From Streptomyces cyaneofuscatus (GTDB lineage Bacteria; Actinomycetota; Actinomycetes; Streptomycetales; Streptomycetaceae), in assembly GCF_000718135.1 (NCBI RefSeq), contig NZ_JOEM01000025.1, positions 1 to 64,000 of the forward strand: 64,000 nucleotides of DNA. The letters run 5' to 3'. Within the stretch, counting starts at the first letter, position 1. Each line of letters begins with the position of its first letter. The position numbers were made by a program, and so were the translations under genes. Of the stretch, positions 9,135 to 18,620 are shown in pieces. The notes under the pieces are model-generated. The model searched no databases. It saw only the letters and a program-made list of their open reading frames with translations, and had not been told where the DNA came from.

Positions 9135-10544
9135 ATGGGTTCCCCAACCTCCGCCCAGCCCCCCGCCCCGGCCTCGCCCGGCACCAGCCGCATCGGCCGG
9201 ATCGTCGCGGCCAGCCTCGTCGGCACCACCATCGAGTGGTACGACTTCTTCCTCTACGGCTCCGCCGCCGCGCTCGTCTTCAACACGCTCTTCTTCCCCA
9301 GCAGCGACCCGCTCGTCGGCACCCTCCTTGCCTTCCTGACGTACGCGGTCGGCTTCGCCGCCCGGCCGCTCGGCGGCGTCGTCTTCGGCCACTACGGCGA
9401 CAAGATCGGCCGCAAGAAGCTCCTGGTCATCAGCCTGCTCCTGATGGGCGGCGCCACCTTCGCCATGGGCCTGCTGCCCACCCACGCCGGCATCGGCGTC
9501 TGGGCCCCGATCCTGCTCACCGTCCTGCGCCTGGTCCAGGGCTTCGCGCTCGGCGGCGAGTGGGGCGGCGCCGTCCTCCTCGTCTCCGAACACGGCGGCG
9601 ACAAGCGGCGCGGCTTCTGGGCCTCCTGGCCGCAGGCCGGAGCCCCCGGCGGCAACCTGCTGGCGACCGGTGTCCTGGCGCTGCTCGCCGCCGTCCAGTC
9701 CGACGAGGCCTTCCTCGCCTGGGGGTGGCGCATCCCGTTCCTGCTCTCCGGCGTCCTCGTGATGCTCGGCCTGTGGATCCGGATCTCCGTCGAGGAGTCC
9801 CCGGTCTTCCTGGAGGCGCAGAAGAAGGCGCAGGAGCAGGCCGCGGCGGGCGTCAAGGAACAGCCCCCGGTCGTCGAGGTGTTCCGCAGGAGCTGGCGCG
9901 AGGTGCTCCTCGCCATCGGCACCCGCTTCGGCGAGAACATCTCGTACTACATCCTCACCGCGTTCCTCCTGGTCTACGTGACCGTGCACCTGGAGATGTC
10001 CAAGAGCGACGCGCTGAACGCCGTACTGATCGGCTCGGCGGTCCACTTCGTCACCATCCCGCTGTGGGGCGCCCTCTCCGACCGGCTGGGCCGTCGCCCG
10101 GTCACCCTCATCGGCGCCCTGGGCATGGCGGTCTGGGCCTTCGGCTTCTTCGCTCTCCTTGACACCAAGTCGTTCCCGGTGATCGTCCTCTCGGTCACCG
10201 TCGGCCTGCTGCTGCACGGGGCGATGTACGGGCCGCAGGCGGCCTTCATCTCCGAGATGTTCGACACGAAGGTCCGCTACTCCGGCGCCTCGATGGGCTC
10301 CCAGCTCGCCTCGATCATCGGCGGCGCGCTCGCCCCGCTGATCGCGGTCGAGCTGCTCAAGGACTACCGCTCGTCCGTCCCGATCTCGCTCTACCTCTGC
10401 TTCGCCGCTCTGGTCACTGCGGTGACGGTGTGGATCGCGAAGGAGACCCGGGGCCGCGACCTGGCCAAGGACGGCCTGGCGGACTCGGTCCCGGCCGCGC
10501 CGGCCGCCACCACCCGCAAGGACTCGGTCAGCCTCGGCGGCTGA
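9135..10544 (+). CDS. MFS transporter, metabolite:H+ symporter (MHS) family
   Basis: This 469-residue membrane protein has about 12 predicted transmembrane segments. It carries the MHS signature GTTIEWYDFFLYG near the first helix, the loop motif GHYGDKIGRKK, RLVQGFALGGEWGGA, and the second-half copy DRLGRRP. The family includes ProP, KgtP and ShiA, which import small carboxylates and zwitterions by proton symport. Lying between 3-hydroxybutyrate dehydrogenase and a PucR-type regulator, it is probably the importer of 3-hydroxybutyrate released outside the cell. The substrate is inferred. Confidence 0.85.
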   Translation: MGSPTSAQPPAPASPGTSRIGRIVAASLVGTTIEWYDFFLYGSAAALVFNTLFFPSSDPLVGTLLAFLTYAVGFAARPLGGVVFGHYGDKIGRKKLLVISLLLMGGATFAMGLLPTHAGIGVWAPILLTVLRLVQGFALGGEWGGAVLLVSEHGGDKRRGFWASWPQAGAPGGNLLATGVLALLAAVQSDEAFLAWGWRIPFLLSGVLVMLGLWIRISVEESPVFLEAQKKAQEQAAAGVKEQPPVVEVFRRSWREVLLAIGTRFGENISYYILTAFLLVYVTVHLEMSKSDALNAVLIGSAVHFVTIPLWGALSDRLGRRPVTLIGALGMAVWAFGFFALLDTKSFPVIVLSVTVGLLLHGAMYGPQAAFISEMFDTKVRYSGASMGSQLASIIGGALAPLIAVELLKDYRSSVPISLYLCFAALVTAVTVWIAKETRGRDLAKDGLADSVPAAPAATTRKDSVSLGG

Positions 10545-10557
10545 CCATCCGACCTCC

Positions 10558-10596
10558 CTCTCCCGCGCGCCCGGCCCCACGGAGCGCGCGGGAGAG
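10558..10596 (+). terminator. Rho-independent-type terminator after the MFS gene
   Basis: Perfect 13-base arms at 10558-10570 and 10584-10596 enclose a 13-base loop, starting 14 bases after the transporter stop. It separates the transporter from the regulator gene, which has its own ribosome site. Confidence 0.75.
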
Positions 10597-10623
10597 ACCA
10601 TTCCTCCGGGAGGCGATCACCGT

Positions 10624-12528
10624 ATGCTCACCGGCGTGACAGCCCCCGGCCCCCAGCACTCTGCAGTGGCCCTGCGCCACCTTCTCGACCTGCTGGCCCA
10701 GGGCGCGGCGGCCGAGGAGTTCGACCGGCTCGCCGCCACCGCCCGGGAGGCGGGCGCCCCCGCCGGCGAACTGGCCGGGATCGCGGAGGCCACCACCGTG
10801 GCGCTGCGCATCCGGCGCACCCTCAGCCAGCACCGGGTCCGCGAGGCCCAGCTCACCGCCCTCTTCGACACGGCCAGCGACCTCGCGGCCCTGCGCGACC
10901 TGGACGCCGTCCTGCGGGCCATCGTCCACCGGGCCAAACTGCTGCTCGGCACCGATGTCACCTACCTCTCGCTCAACGACGACGCGGCGGGCGACACCTA
11001 TATGCGGGTCACCGACGGCTCGGTGGCCGAGGCGTTCCAGCGGGTCCGGCTCGGCATGGGCGAGGGGCTCGGCGGACTCGTGGCCCAGACGGCCCGCCCG
11101 TACGCGACCGGCGACTACGCGGCCGACACCCGCTTCCACCACACCACCACCATCGACAGCGCCGTCCTGGACGAGGGCCTCCGCGCGATCCTCGGCGTAC
11201 CGCTGCGCCTGGGCAGCCGCATCATCGGAGTCCTGTACGCCGCCGACCGCGCACCCCGCGAGTTCACCGCCGGGGAGGTGGCGCTGCTCTCCTCGCTGGC
11301 CGACCACGCGGCCATCGCCATCGACGGGGCCCGGCTGCTGGAGGAGACCCGGGCCGCGCTCGTCGACCTCAACGCCGCCTCCGAGACCATCCGGACGCAC
11401 AGCGAGGCGATGCGCCGGGCCGAGGAGGCCCACGACCAGCTCACCGACCTCGTGCTGCGCGGCGGCGGCGCGGACGACGTGGCCGCCGCCCTCGCCGACG
11501 TCCTGGACGGCGGGATCCTCATCCATGACGCGGACGGCGCCGAACTCGCCCGCGCCCGCACTGGACCACACCCCCCGCCCACCCCGGCGGTCGCCGCCTC
11601 CCGGGCGCGTGGCCGCGCCGTGCCGCTCAACGGCACCTGGGTCTGCGCGGTCCTCGCCGGACCCGAACTCCTCGGCTCCATCGCGCTGACCGGCCGGGCG
11701 GGCCTCGCGGACGCCGACCGCCTGCTCTTCGAACGGGCCAGCGTGGTGACAGCCCTGCTCATGCTGCTGCGCCGCTCGGTCGCCGAGACGGAGGACCGGG
11801 TACGGGGTGAGCTGCTCGGCGACCTGCTCTCCCGCACCGGCGACCCGGGCACCCTGACGGCCAGGGCCCGCCGCCTCGGCGTCGACCTGGGCCGCCTGCA
11901 CAGCGTGTTCGTGGCCCACAGCGACGCGGCCCCCCGCCACCGCCTGCTGGCCGCCGCCGCACGGTGCGCCCAGACCCGCAACGGTCTGGCCGGCCTCCAC
12001 CACGACCACGTCGTCCTGGTCGCCCCCTCCGACACCCCGGGCCCCGACGCCCAGGCACTCGCCGCCGAACTGGGCCAGGCGGCCGGCTGCCCCGTCACCG
12101 TCGGCGCGGCAGGCCCCGCCACCGGCCCGGCCGAACTCCCCGACACCCACAGCGAGGCGGACCGCTGCCTCTCCGCCCTGCGCACACTCGGCCACACGGG
12201 GAGCGGCGGCGCCACGGCGGACCTGGGGTTCATCGGCGTACTCCTGGGCGACCAGGCCGACCTGGGCGGTTACGTACGCAGGACACTCGGCCCGGTCCTG
12301 GACTACGACACGGCGCGCTCCACGGACCTGGTCACCACCCTGGACGCGTACTTCGCCCAGGGAGCGAGCCTCACCCGCACCAAGACCCTGCTCCACGTCC
12401 ACGTGAACACGGTGGTGCAGCGCCTCGAACGCATCGGCCGTCTCCTCGGCCCGGACTGGAACGAGCCGCCGCGCGCGCTGGAGATCCAACTGGCGCTGCG
12501 CCTGCACCGGCTGACGCGGGGTGGATAG
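10624..12528 (+). CDS. PucR/CdaR-type transcriptional regulator with GAF domain
   Basis: This 634-residue regulator has an N-terminal helical region, a GAF domain (about residues 75-235, with LGVPLRLGSRIIGVLYAADR), a short coiled coil, a degenerate central GGDEF-like CdaR region, and a C-terminal PucR helix-turn-helix around LDAYFAQGASLTRTKTLLHV and VNTVVQRLERI. ATG 10624 follows GGAGG by 10 bases; GTG 10636 is an alternative. Regulators of this design respond to small ligands and control neighbouring catabolic genes. I infer it controls the PHB/3-hydroxybutyrate genes just upstream. The ligand is unknown. Confidence 0.8.
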   Translation: MLTGVTAPGPQHSAVALRHLLDLLAQGAAAEEFDRLAATAREAGAPAGELAGIAEATTVALRIRRTLSQHRVREAQLTALFDTASDLAALRDLDAVLRAIVHRAKLLLGTDVTYLSLNDDAAGDTYMRVTDGSVAEAFQRVRLGMGEGLGGLVAQTARPYATGDYAADTRFHHTTTIDSAVLDEGLRAILGVPLRLGSRIIGVLYAADRAPREFTAGEVALLSSLADHAAIAIDGARLLEETRAALVDLNAASETIRTHSEAMRRAEEAHDQLTDLVLRGGGADDVAAALADVLDGGILIHDADGAELARARTGPHPPPTPAVAASRARGRAVPLNGTWVCAVLAGPELLGSIALTGRAGLADADRLLFERASVVTALLMLLRRSVAETEDRVRGELLGDLLSRTGDPGTLTARARRLGVDLGRLHSVFVAHSDAAPRHRLLAAAARCAQTRNGLAGLHHDHVVLVAPSDTPGPDAQALAAELGQAAGCPVTVGAAGPATGPAELPDTHSEADRCLSALRTLGHTGSGGATADLGFIGVLLGDQADLGGYVRRTLGPVLDYDTARSTDLVTTLDAYFAQGASLTRTKTLLHVHVNTVVQRLERIGRLLGPDWNEPPRALEIQLALRLHRLTRGG

Positions 12529-12644
12529 AGGCCCGGGGACGGCAGAGGACCGATACGGGCAAGGGGCATCGCGCGGACGGAGACGACCGGTGTGAGGCAC
12601 CATGGCCTGACAACATCTCGGACGGGTCTCGGGGCGGGGGCTGG

Positions 12645-15600
12645 ATGGCGGCGCGGACACCTTCACGCCAGGAACTGATCAGGCGGCGCCGCAGCGGCGG
12701 GTTCGTCGGCCGACAGGACCAGATCGCGACCTTCAGAGACTGCATGAGAGGGGCCCCGGAGGACGCGGCGCAGTTCCTCTTCCACATCCGTGGCCCGGCC
12801 GGCGTCGGAAAATCCACCCTGGCCCGCCGCCTGGAGGGCATGGCCCGCGAGGAGCGGGCGGTCACCGCCTACGTCGACGAGGCCGCGACCGACGCGGTGG
12901 AGGCGATGGAGACGATCAGCGCCCAGTTCGCCCAGCAAGGAGCGGCGCTGAAGGCTTTCGACAAGCTGCTCGCCACCTACCGGCAGCGACGGCACGAGGC
13001 CGACGCCGGTGCCGCCGCTCTCAGCGCCGGGCCAGGGGCTGACCCGACGTCGGACGGGACACCCGGAGCGGGCCGCGACGGAGGAGGGCCGGGTCCGTCA
13101 CCGTCCCCGTCGCCCTCCCCGTCCAGCGTGGTCGCCTCGCAGATCGGCCTGGTGGGACTCGGGATGATCCCCGGCGTCGGCGCCTTCACCGGTGCGGTCG
13201 ACCCTGGCCACCTGGCGGCCGGAGCGGACCGGGTCAAAGCTCTGCTCAGCGCCAGGCTGCGCAACCACGATGACGTCCGACTGGTGCTCTCCCCGCTCCA
13301 GTCCCTGGTTCCGGTCTTCCTCACGGAACTGGCCGAGGTCGCACGGCGCCACCCCTGGCTCGTCCTGTTCTTCGACACCTACGAGCGCTCCGGCCCGCAA
13401 CTGGACGCCTGGCTCCGGGACATTCTGGTGAGCGACCGGTACGGGGAAATGCCGGCCAATGTGCTGGTGGTTCTGGCCGGCCAGCCGCGGCTGGCCACGC
13501 GCACGTGGGAGGACTGGCTCGACGTCGTCACCGACTGGCCGCTGGAGGTGTTCACCGATGCCGAGGCCCGTCAGCTCCTGACGGCGAAGGGCGTGACCGA
13601 CGAGCGTGTCGTCGATGTGATCCTCACCCTGTCCGAACGGCTGCCGGTCCTCGTCTCGACGCTCGCCGAGGCCCGGCCCGCCGGCGTGTCCGACATCGGA
13701 GACCCCAGCGGAACCGCGGTCGAACGCTTCCTCAAGTGGGAGACGGATTCCGTCCGCCGGGCCGCCGCCCTGTCCTGCGCCCTTCCGCAGGAACTGGACG
13801 AGGACGTGTACCGCGCCGCGGTCGATGCGGAGGCGTCCGAACTGTTCGGATGGCTGAGGGCGTTGCCCTTCGTCACCGACCATGCGGGCCACTGCCGCTA
13901 CCACGACGTCGTACGCAACGCCATGCTGCGCCTCCAGCGTCAGCAGTCACCGGCACGCTGGCAGCAGCAGCACACCCGCCTCGCCGACGCCTTCCGGGAC
14001 AGGCGTACCCAGGTCGAGGAAGGCACGGCCCCTCCCGAAGGCTGGTGGGGCGACGACCGCTGGCGCGCCGCCCGCCTTCAGGAGACCTACCACCGGCTCT
14101 GCGCCGGCCCCCACGCCGCTCTGCCCGACGCCCTGCGGGAACTGCTGGACGCCTACGACCACGGGGGCGGCACGCTGCGCCGGTGGATCCAGACACTCTC
14201 CCGCGCCGGACGCGACAGCGGCGCGCCCGCCATCGACAGCTGGGGCCGGCGGCTGCTGGCGGCAGTGGAGGAGAGGCACACCGCTATGGGGGTGCTGACC
14301 GTCCTCCTCACGCACGGCGGGCTCGATCCCCAGGGCAGGTCCCTTGCCCACACCCTGCGCGGCCGGGACCACCGGAACGCCGGCCGGTACGACGAAGCGG
14401 TGGAGGACTACTCCCAGGCCATCGCCCTGGTACCCGACGCCGGACGGGCCCGCTACGGCCGTGGCTGGACCCTCAGCCTCCAGGGGCAGTATGGAGAAGC
14501 CCTTGCGGACCTCGACCGTGCCGTCGAGCTGAGCCCGGGCGAAGCCGACACCTTCGTAGCCCGGGGTCTCACGTTGTTCGGCCTGAGGCGGGATGAGGAG
14601 GCTGTTGCCGACTACGACCGTGCAATCGAGCTCGACCCGGGCGACTTGCTGACCTTCGGCTTCCGTGGCCGTGCACTCCTGCGGCTGGAAAGACACGACG
14701 ACGCTCTCGCGAGCTGCGGGCACGCCCTTGAAGGGGATCCCAAGTGTGCCTACGTCCTGGCCGTACGGGGCGACATCCTCCAGGATGTGGGGCGTTCTGA
14801 TGAGGCTCTGGCTGATTACGGCCGTGCCATCGAGCTCGACCCTCGCGGGAGCTATTGCCTGTCCGGCCGTGCGGAGATTCTCCGTGAGGTGGGGCGTTTC
14901 GATGAGGCTCTGGCTGATTACGGCCGTGCCATCGAGCTCGACCCTCGCGGGAGCTATTACCTGTCCGGCCGTGCGGAGATTCTCCGTGAGGTGGGGCGTT
15001 TCGATGAGGCCCTGGTTGACTATGGCCGCGCCATCGAGCTCGACCCGAAACCGAGTTTTGTTCTGACGCGCCGCGCGAAAGTCCTCCAGGCAACCGACCG
15101 GTACACAGAAGCCTTCGCAGACTTGGACCGCGCCGTCCACGCGGATCCCAGCGACATGTTGGCTCTTGTGCTCCATGCCCGGGCATTGCAGGGCATGGGA
15201 CGGTACGCCGAAGCCCTCGCCCAGCTCGACCGGGCCCGCGAAATCGACCCGTCCAGTGCCCTCGCGCTCTCCCTACGCGGCAAACTCCATCGCTTGACAG
15301 AGCGGTACGCCAACTCGCTTCTCGACCTGGACCGGGCCATCGAGCTGAGTCCGGATGACACGTTCGCGTTGAATGAGCACGCGCTCTCCTGCCATATGAC
15401 AGGGCGGTACGAGGACGCCGTGAGCGACCTGGACCGCGTGATCGAGATCCGGCCGGACAACTCGTGGGCCCACTACGAGATGGCCATCGTCCTCCGCGTT
15501 CTAGGACGGCCCGGGCATGAGCGCTTCCTGTACCGTGCCGCAGAGCTTCTTGCCGCCGAGAGCGACGAGGACGGACAGGACACCGTCTCCGTCGCGCGTG

Positions 15601-15824
15601 TGGGAAACCGCTTCCTCGTCCAGTTCGCCCTGGGCCACCAGAGTGAGCTGTCGGCCCTCTTCGAGGAATTCCTGCGGATCTGCTCCACACGAGGCCAGAT
15701 CGACGAACTGCTCGCGGACCTGTCCGCCCTGCTCGACGCCCTGCACTCGGAGGGGGATCGTGCACTTCCCTTCGTCCACCGGCTCCGGGAGGCGCGTACG
15801 TCGGTCTCGCCGACGGCCTACTGA
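12645..15824 (+). CDS. STAND-like P-loop NTPase with about 12 C-terminal TPR repeats
   Basis: This 1059-residue protein has a Walker A at G50-PAGVGKS-T58, preceded by FVGRQDQIATF, and a Walker B-like LVLFFDTYE near residue 245. A low-complexity Pro/Ser stretch (about 145-160) is followed by a glycine-rich hydrophobic patch (IGLVGLGMIPGVGAF). A winged-helix-like region follows the ATPase, and from about residue 565 to 962 there are roughly 12 TPR units of 34 residues. Units 5 and 6 are almost identical in DNA. The layout is that of signal-transducing NTPases (STAND) with a repeat sensor, but no effector domain is obvious. Codons such as GAT, GCT and GTT are more frequent in the TPR part than in neighbouring genes. 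Function unknown; some such proteins act in phage defence, others in regulation. Confidence 0.75.
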   Translation: MAARTPSRQELIRRRRSGGFVGRQDQIATFRDCMRGAPEDAAQFLFHIRGPAGVGKSTLARRLEGMAREERAVTAYVDEAATDAVEAMETISAQFAQQGAALKAFDKLLATYRQRRHEADAGAAALSAGPGADPTSDGTPGAGRDGGGPGPSPSPSPSPSSVVASQIGLVGLGMIPGVGAFTGAVDPGHLAAGADRVKALLSARLRNHDDVRLVLSPLQSLVPVFLTELAEVARRHPWLVLFFDTYERSGPQLDAWLRDILVSDRYGEMPANVLVVLAGQPRLATRTWEDWLDVVTDWPLEVFTDAEARQLLTAKGVTDERVVDVILTLSERLPVLVSTLAEARPAGVSDIGDPSGTAVERFLKWETDSVRRAAALSCALPQELDEDVYRAAVDAEASELFGWLRALPFVTDHAGHCRYHDVVRNAMLRLQRQQSPARWQQQHTRLADAFRDRRTQVEEGTAPPEGWWGDDRWRAARLQETYHRLCAGPHAALPDALRELLDAYDHGGGTLRRWIQTLSRAGRDSGAPAIDSWGRRLLAAVEERHTAMGVLTVLLTHGGLDPQGRSLAHTLRGRDHRNAGRYDEAVEDYSQAIALVPDAGRARYGRGWTLSLQGQYGEALADLDRAVELSPGEADTFVARGLTLFGLRRDEEAVADYDRAIELDPGDLLTFGFRGRALLRLERHDDALASCGHALEGDPKCAYVLAVRGDILQDVGRSDEALADYGRAIELDPRGSYCLSGRAEILREVGRFDEALADYGRAIELDPRGSYYLSGRAEILREVGRFDEALVDYGRAIELDPKPSFVLTRRAKVLQATDRYTEAFADLDRAVHADPSDMLALVLHARALQGMGRYAEALAQLDRAREIDPSSALALSLRGKLHRLTERYANSLLDLDRAIELSPDDTFALNEHALSCHMTGRYEDAVSDLDRVIEIRPDNSWAHYEMAIVLRVLGRPGHERFLYRAAELLAAESDEDGQDTVSVARVGNRFLVQFALGHQSELSALFEEFLRICSTRGQIDELLADLSALLDALHSEGDRALPFVHRLREARTSVSPTAY
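14787..15046 (+). repeat. Near-identical 102-base tandem repeats inside the TPR region
   Basis: Units 14787-14888 and 14889-14990 differ at only 3 of 102 positions. A third unit starts at 14991 and matches for about 56 bases with 5 differences before diverging. The period equals one 34-residue TPR, so the reading frame is kept. This looks like a recent unit duplication. Confidence 0.9.
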
Positions 15825-15974
15825 GCCGGCGGAACGACGCCGGGCCTTACCGTCGGCCGGACCGCCACGCCCCCCAAGGACGACGTCCCCACGGTTGAAG
15901 TCCCGCAACCTCGGCCATGCCGGACTTCGCCTGATCACCTGCGGTCCGGGGCCGATGACTCAGCGGGCTGTTGC

Positions 15975-16481
15975 TCAGCGCTGCTGGTCGAGGGGAAGGG
16001 CGAGGTCGGTCACCTGCCGGCGCTGCGGGAACGCACCGAGATCGCGGGCGGCCCCGGTGAGCACGTCGACCGCGTACAGGCGGGCGGCACCGGCGGTGTT
16101 CAGGGCGGCGAAGCCCTGGTTGGTGCCGTACTCGGGCGAGAAGTAGATGTCGAAGCCGGCGTCCGGGCCCGCGTTCACGCCGAGGTTCCCGGTCGGGGCG
16201 AGGGTGCCGGCGTTGGCGGGTGACTGGAGGGAGACGCGGTCGGCGAGGGTGTCGATGTCGAACAGGGTCGTCGCGGTGGCGGCGTCGAGGTCGTTGTTGG
16301 TGTACGCGGCTCCGGTCACGCCCATGGCGGTGGAGGGCGGCATGGTGGGGTTGGTGAGGGTGCCGTCGGCGGTGGTGCCCAGGGGAGCGGCGCCGTCGTC
16401 GATGTTGTGCCGCAGGTTCTGCCCGGTGTTGCTGATGACGCGCAGCCGGTTGGCGGCAGGGTTGAAGTCGACGCCGAACAT
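15975..16481 (-). pseudogene. 5'-truncated DUF4394 gene
   Basis: About 168 codons remain, reading FGVDFNPAANRLRVISN, TGQNLRHNIDDG and then ALNTAGAARLYAVDV, all typical of the C-terminal half of DUF4394 proteins (secreted beta-propeller-like proteins). The usual N-terminal half, with signal peptide and first repeats, is missing. Homology stops abruptly at about 16479, exactly where the glycosyltransferase remnant begins on the other strand. The CAT at 16479-16481 gives a chance ATG. The C-terminus and stop are intact, so the loss is at the 5' side only. Probably not expressed as a functional protein. Confidence 0.75.
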
Positions 16482-16896
16482 GGTCCGCCGGGACGCCTAC
16501 GACCGAGCCGGCGGCTGGCCCGGCGACTTCTTCCTCTTCCACGAAGGCGTCGAACTGGCCTGGCGGCTGTGGGACCTGGGGCGCACCGGCCGGTACGTGC
16601 CCGACATCGTCGTCCACCACCCCGCCACGAACCCGGCCCGTCACGACACCTTCTACCGGCTCGACGCCCGCAACCGCGTCTGGGTCGCCCGCCGCAACCT
16701 GCCCCGGCTCCTCGTCCCCGTCAACCTCGCCACCTGGCGCCTGATCACCCTCTGGCGCATCCGCGACCGTAAGGCCCTCCGCGTCACGCTCGCAGGGTTC
16801 CGCGAAGGGCTCTCCGGTGGACAGGGCCGGAGGCGGCCCATGTCCTGGCGAACCGTGCTCCGGCTCACGACGGCCGGGCGACCGCCCATCTTCTGA
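16480..16896 (+). pseudogene. 5'-truncated family 2 glycosyltransferase gene
   Basis: About 138 codons remain, starting VRRDAYDRAGGWPGDFFLF, which corresponds to the middle of GT2 enzymes just before the acceptor-site motif. FHEGVELAWRLWDLG and YVPDIVVHHPATN then continue to a natural C-terminus. The nucleotide-sugar-binding N-terminal half, with its DXD motif, is absent. The same frame stays open leftward only as antisense of the DUF4394 remnant, so a long open frame here is misleading. The shared breakpoint at about 16480 points to one deletion or rearrangement that removed the 5' ends of both genes. Confidence 0.75.
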
Positions 16897-17061
16897 CGCT
16901 CCCGCACCGGCCGGCCCCCTGCACGAACTTCTCGGCGGTCCAGGCCGGCTGAGGGGCCGGTGAATTGGTCAGGTCCGCCGCGAGGGCGCTGGGTGCCGTC
17001 GAACGCAGAACCATGTAGCCGTTCACCTACGACCAGCGGTGCTGGGCCGCTTCGAGTCCGG

Positions 17062-18447
17062 TCAGCACTCGATGATGTTCACCGCGAGCCCGCCCCGGGC
17101 CGTCTCCTTGTACTTGACGCTCATGTCGGCGCCCGTCTCCTTCATGGTCTTGATGACCTTGTCCAGGGAGACCTTGTGGCTGCCGTCTCCGCGCAGCGCC
17201 ATCTTCGCCGCCGTCACCGCCTTCACCGCCGCCATGCCGTTGCGCTCGATGCACGGGATCTGGACCAGGCCGCCGACCGGGTCGCAGGTCAGGCCCAGGT
17301 TGTGCTCCATGCCGATCTCGGCGGCGTTCTCCACCTGCTCGGGGGAGCCGCCCAGGACCTCGGCCAGGGCGCCGGCCGCCATCGAGCAGGCCGAGCCGAC
17401 CTCGCCCTGGCAGCCGACCTCGGCGCCGGAGATGGAGGCGTTCTCCTTGAAGAGCAGGCCGATCGCGCCGGCGGCGAGGAGGAAGCGGACGACGCTGTCC
17501 TCCTTCTCCGTCTCGGTGCAGCCGTGGGCCGCGAAGTTCATGTAGTAGTGCAGGACGGCCGGGATGATGCCCGCCGCGCCGTTCGTGGGGGCGGTGACCA
17601 CGCGGCCGCCCGCCGCGTTCTCCTCGTTGACCGCCATCGCGTAGAGGGTGATCCACTCCATCGCGTGGGCCTGCGGGTCGCCCTCGGCGCGCAACTGGCG
17701 GGCGGAGTTCGCGGCGCGGCGGCGGACCTTGAGGCCGCCGGGGAGGATGCCCTCGCGGGACATGCCACGCGAGACGCAGGCCTGCATGACCCGCCAGATG
17801 TCCAGCAGCCCGGAGCGGATCTCGGCCTCGGTGCGCCAGGCCAGCTCGTTCTCCAGCATCATCTGGGAGATGGAGAGGCCGGTCTCGCGGGCCAGGCGCA
17901 GCAGCTCGTCGCCGGTGCGGAAGGGGTGTCGCAGGGCCGTGTCGTCCGGGACGATCGGGTTCTCGCCCGCCACCGCGTCCTCGTCCACCACGAAGCCGCC
18001 ACCGACCGAGTAGTACGTCTTCTCCAGGACCGGGGCGCCCTCGGTGTCGTACGCGAAGATCGTCATCCCGTTGGCGTGGTACGGGAGCGCCTTGCGGCGG
18101 TGCAGGATCAGGTCGTCGTCGAAGGCGAACGCGATCTCGTGCATGCCGAGCAGGTTGATCCTGCCGGTGGAGCGGATCTCGTCGACCCGGGCGTCGGCCG
18201 TCTCCACGTTCACGGTCTGCGGGGACTCGCCCTCCAGGCCGAGCAGGACCGCCTTCGGGGTGCCGTGGCCGTGGCCGGTCGCGCCGAGGGAGCCGTACAG
18301 CTCGGCCCGTATCGATGTCGTGTGCGCGAGCAGGCCCTCGTTCTTCAGGCGGCGCGCGAACATCCGGGCGGCCCGCATCGGGCCCACCGTGTGGGAGCTG
18401 GACGGGCCGATGCCGACCGAGAAGAGGTCGAAGACCGAGATGGCCAC
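17062..18447 (-). CDS. sdaA: L-serine ammonia-lyase (iron-sulfur type)
   Basis: This 461-residue single-chain enzyme has the N-terminal [18 protein letters not shown] motif, the substrate loop [15 protein letters not shown], and three cysteines for the 4Fe-4S cluster in [13 protein letters not shown] and LTCDP. It deaminates L-serine to pyruvate and ammonia in the cytoplasm. It is the last gene of the minus-strand order gcvT-gcvH-glyA-sdaA, so serine made from glycine by GlyA can flow to pyruvate. A hairpin at 18548-18591 separates it from glyA, so its expression may be partly uncoupled. Confidence 0.93.
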   Translation of the reverse strand: MAISVFDLFSVGIGPSSSHTVGPMRAARMFARRLKNEGLLAHTTSIRAELYGSLGATGHGHGTPKAVLLGLEGESPQTVNVETADARVDEIRSTGRINLLGMHEIAFAFDDDLILHRRKALPYHANGMTIFAYDTEGAPVLEKTYYSVGGGFVVDEDAVAGENPIVPDDTALRHPFRTGDELLRLARETGLSISQMMLENELAWRTEAEIRSGLLDIWRVMQACVSRGMSREGILPGGLKVRRRAANSARQLRAEGDPQAHAMEWITLYAMAVNEENAAGGRVVTAPTNGAAGIIPAVLHYYMNFAAHGCTETEKEDSVVRFLLAAGAIGLLFKENASISGAEVGCQGEVGSACSMAAGALAEVLGGSPEQVENAAEIGMEHNLGLTCDPVGGLVQIPCIERNGMAAVKAVTAAKMALRGDGSHKVSLDKVIKTMKETGADMSVKYKETARGGLAVNIIEC

Positions 18448-18547
18448 GGGAGGACTCCTTGGGGGGTTGGAAGACGCCGTTGTCTGCCTGGGCGGTGCGG
18501 GGACAAGCGGGGCAAGCAGGGTGAAAACTTCGAGCGAGGGGCAAGGA

Positions 18548-18591
18548 ACGGGGCACCGCGCTCACTCTCCTCAGTGTGCGCGGTGCCCCGT
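18548..18591 (-). terminator. Hairpin between glyA and sdaA
   Basis: Perfect 14-base arms at 18548-18561 and 18578-18591 enclose a 16-base loop. It lies 30 bases past the glyA stop in the direction of transcription and upstream of sdaA. It is a probable terminator or attenuator that lowers read-through to sdaA. Confidence 0.75.
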
Positions 18592-18620
18592 CCGGATGCG
18601 CGGAACCGCAGGCCAGGGTG

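Noticed and set aside
16147..16479. N-terminal extension of the glycosyltransferase frame
   Set aside because: The frame stays open, but the peptide is the antisense of the DUF4394 remnant and has no glycosyltransferase features.
16897..17061. Remnant of another minus-strand gene next to sdaA
   Set aside because: About 35 codons with good codon bias can be read on the minus strand from 17020 leftward, but I could not match them to a family and a stop lies directly before them.
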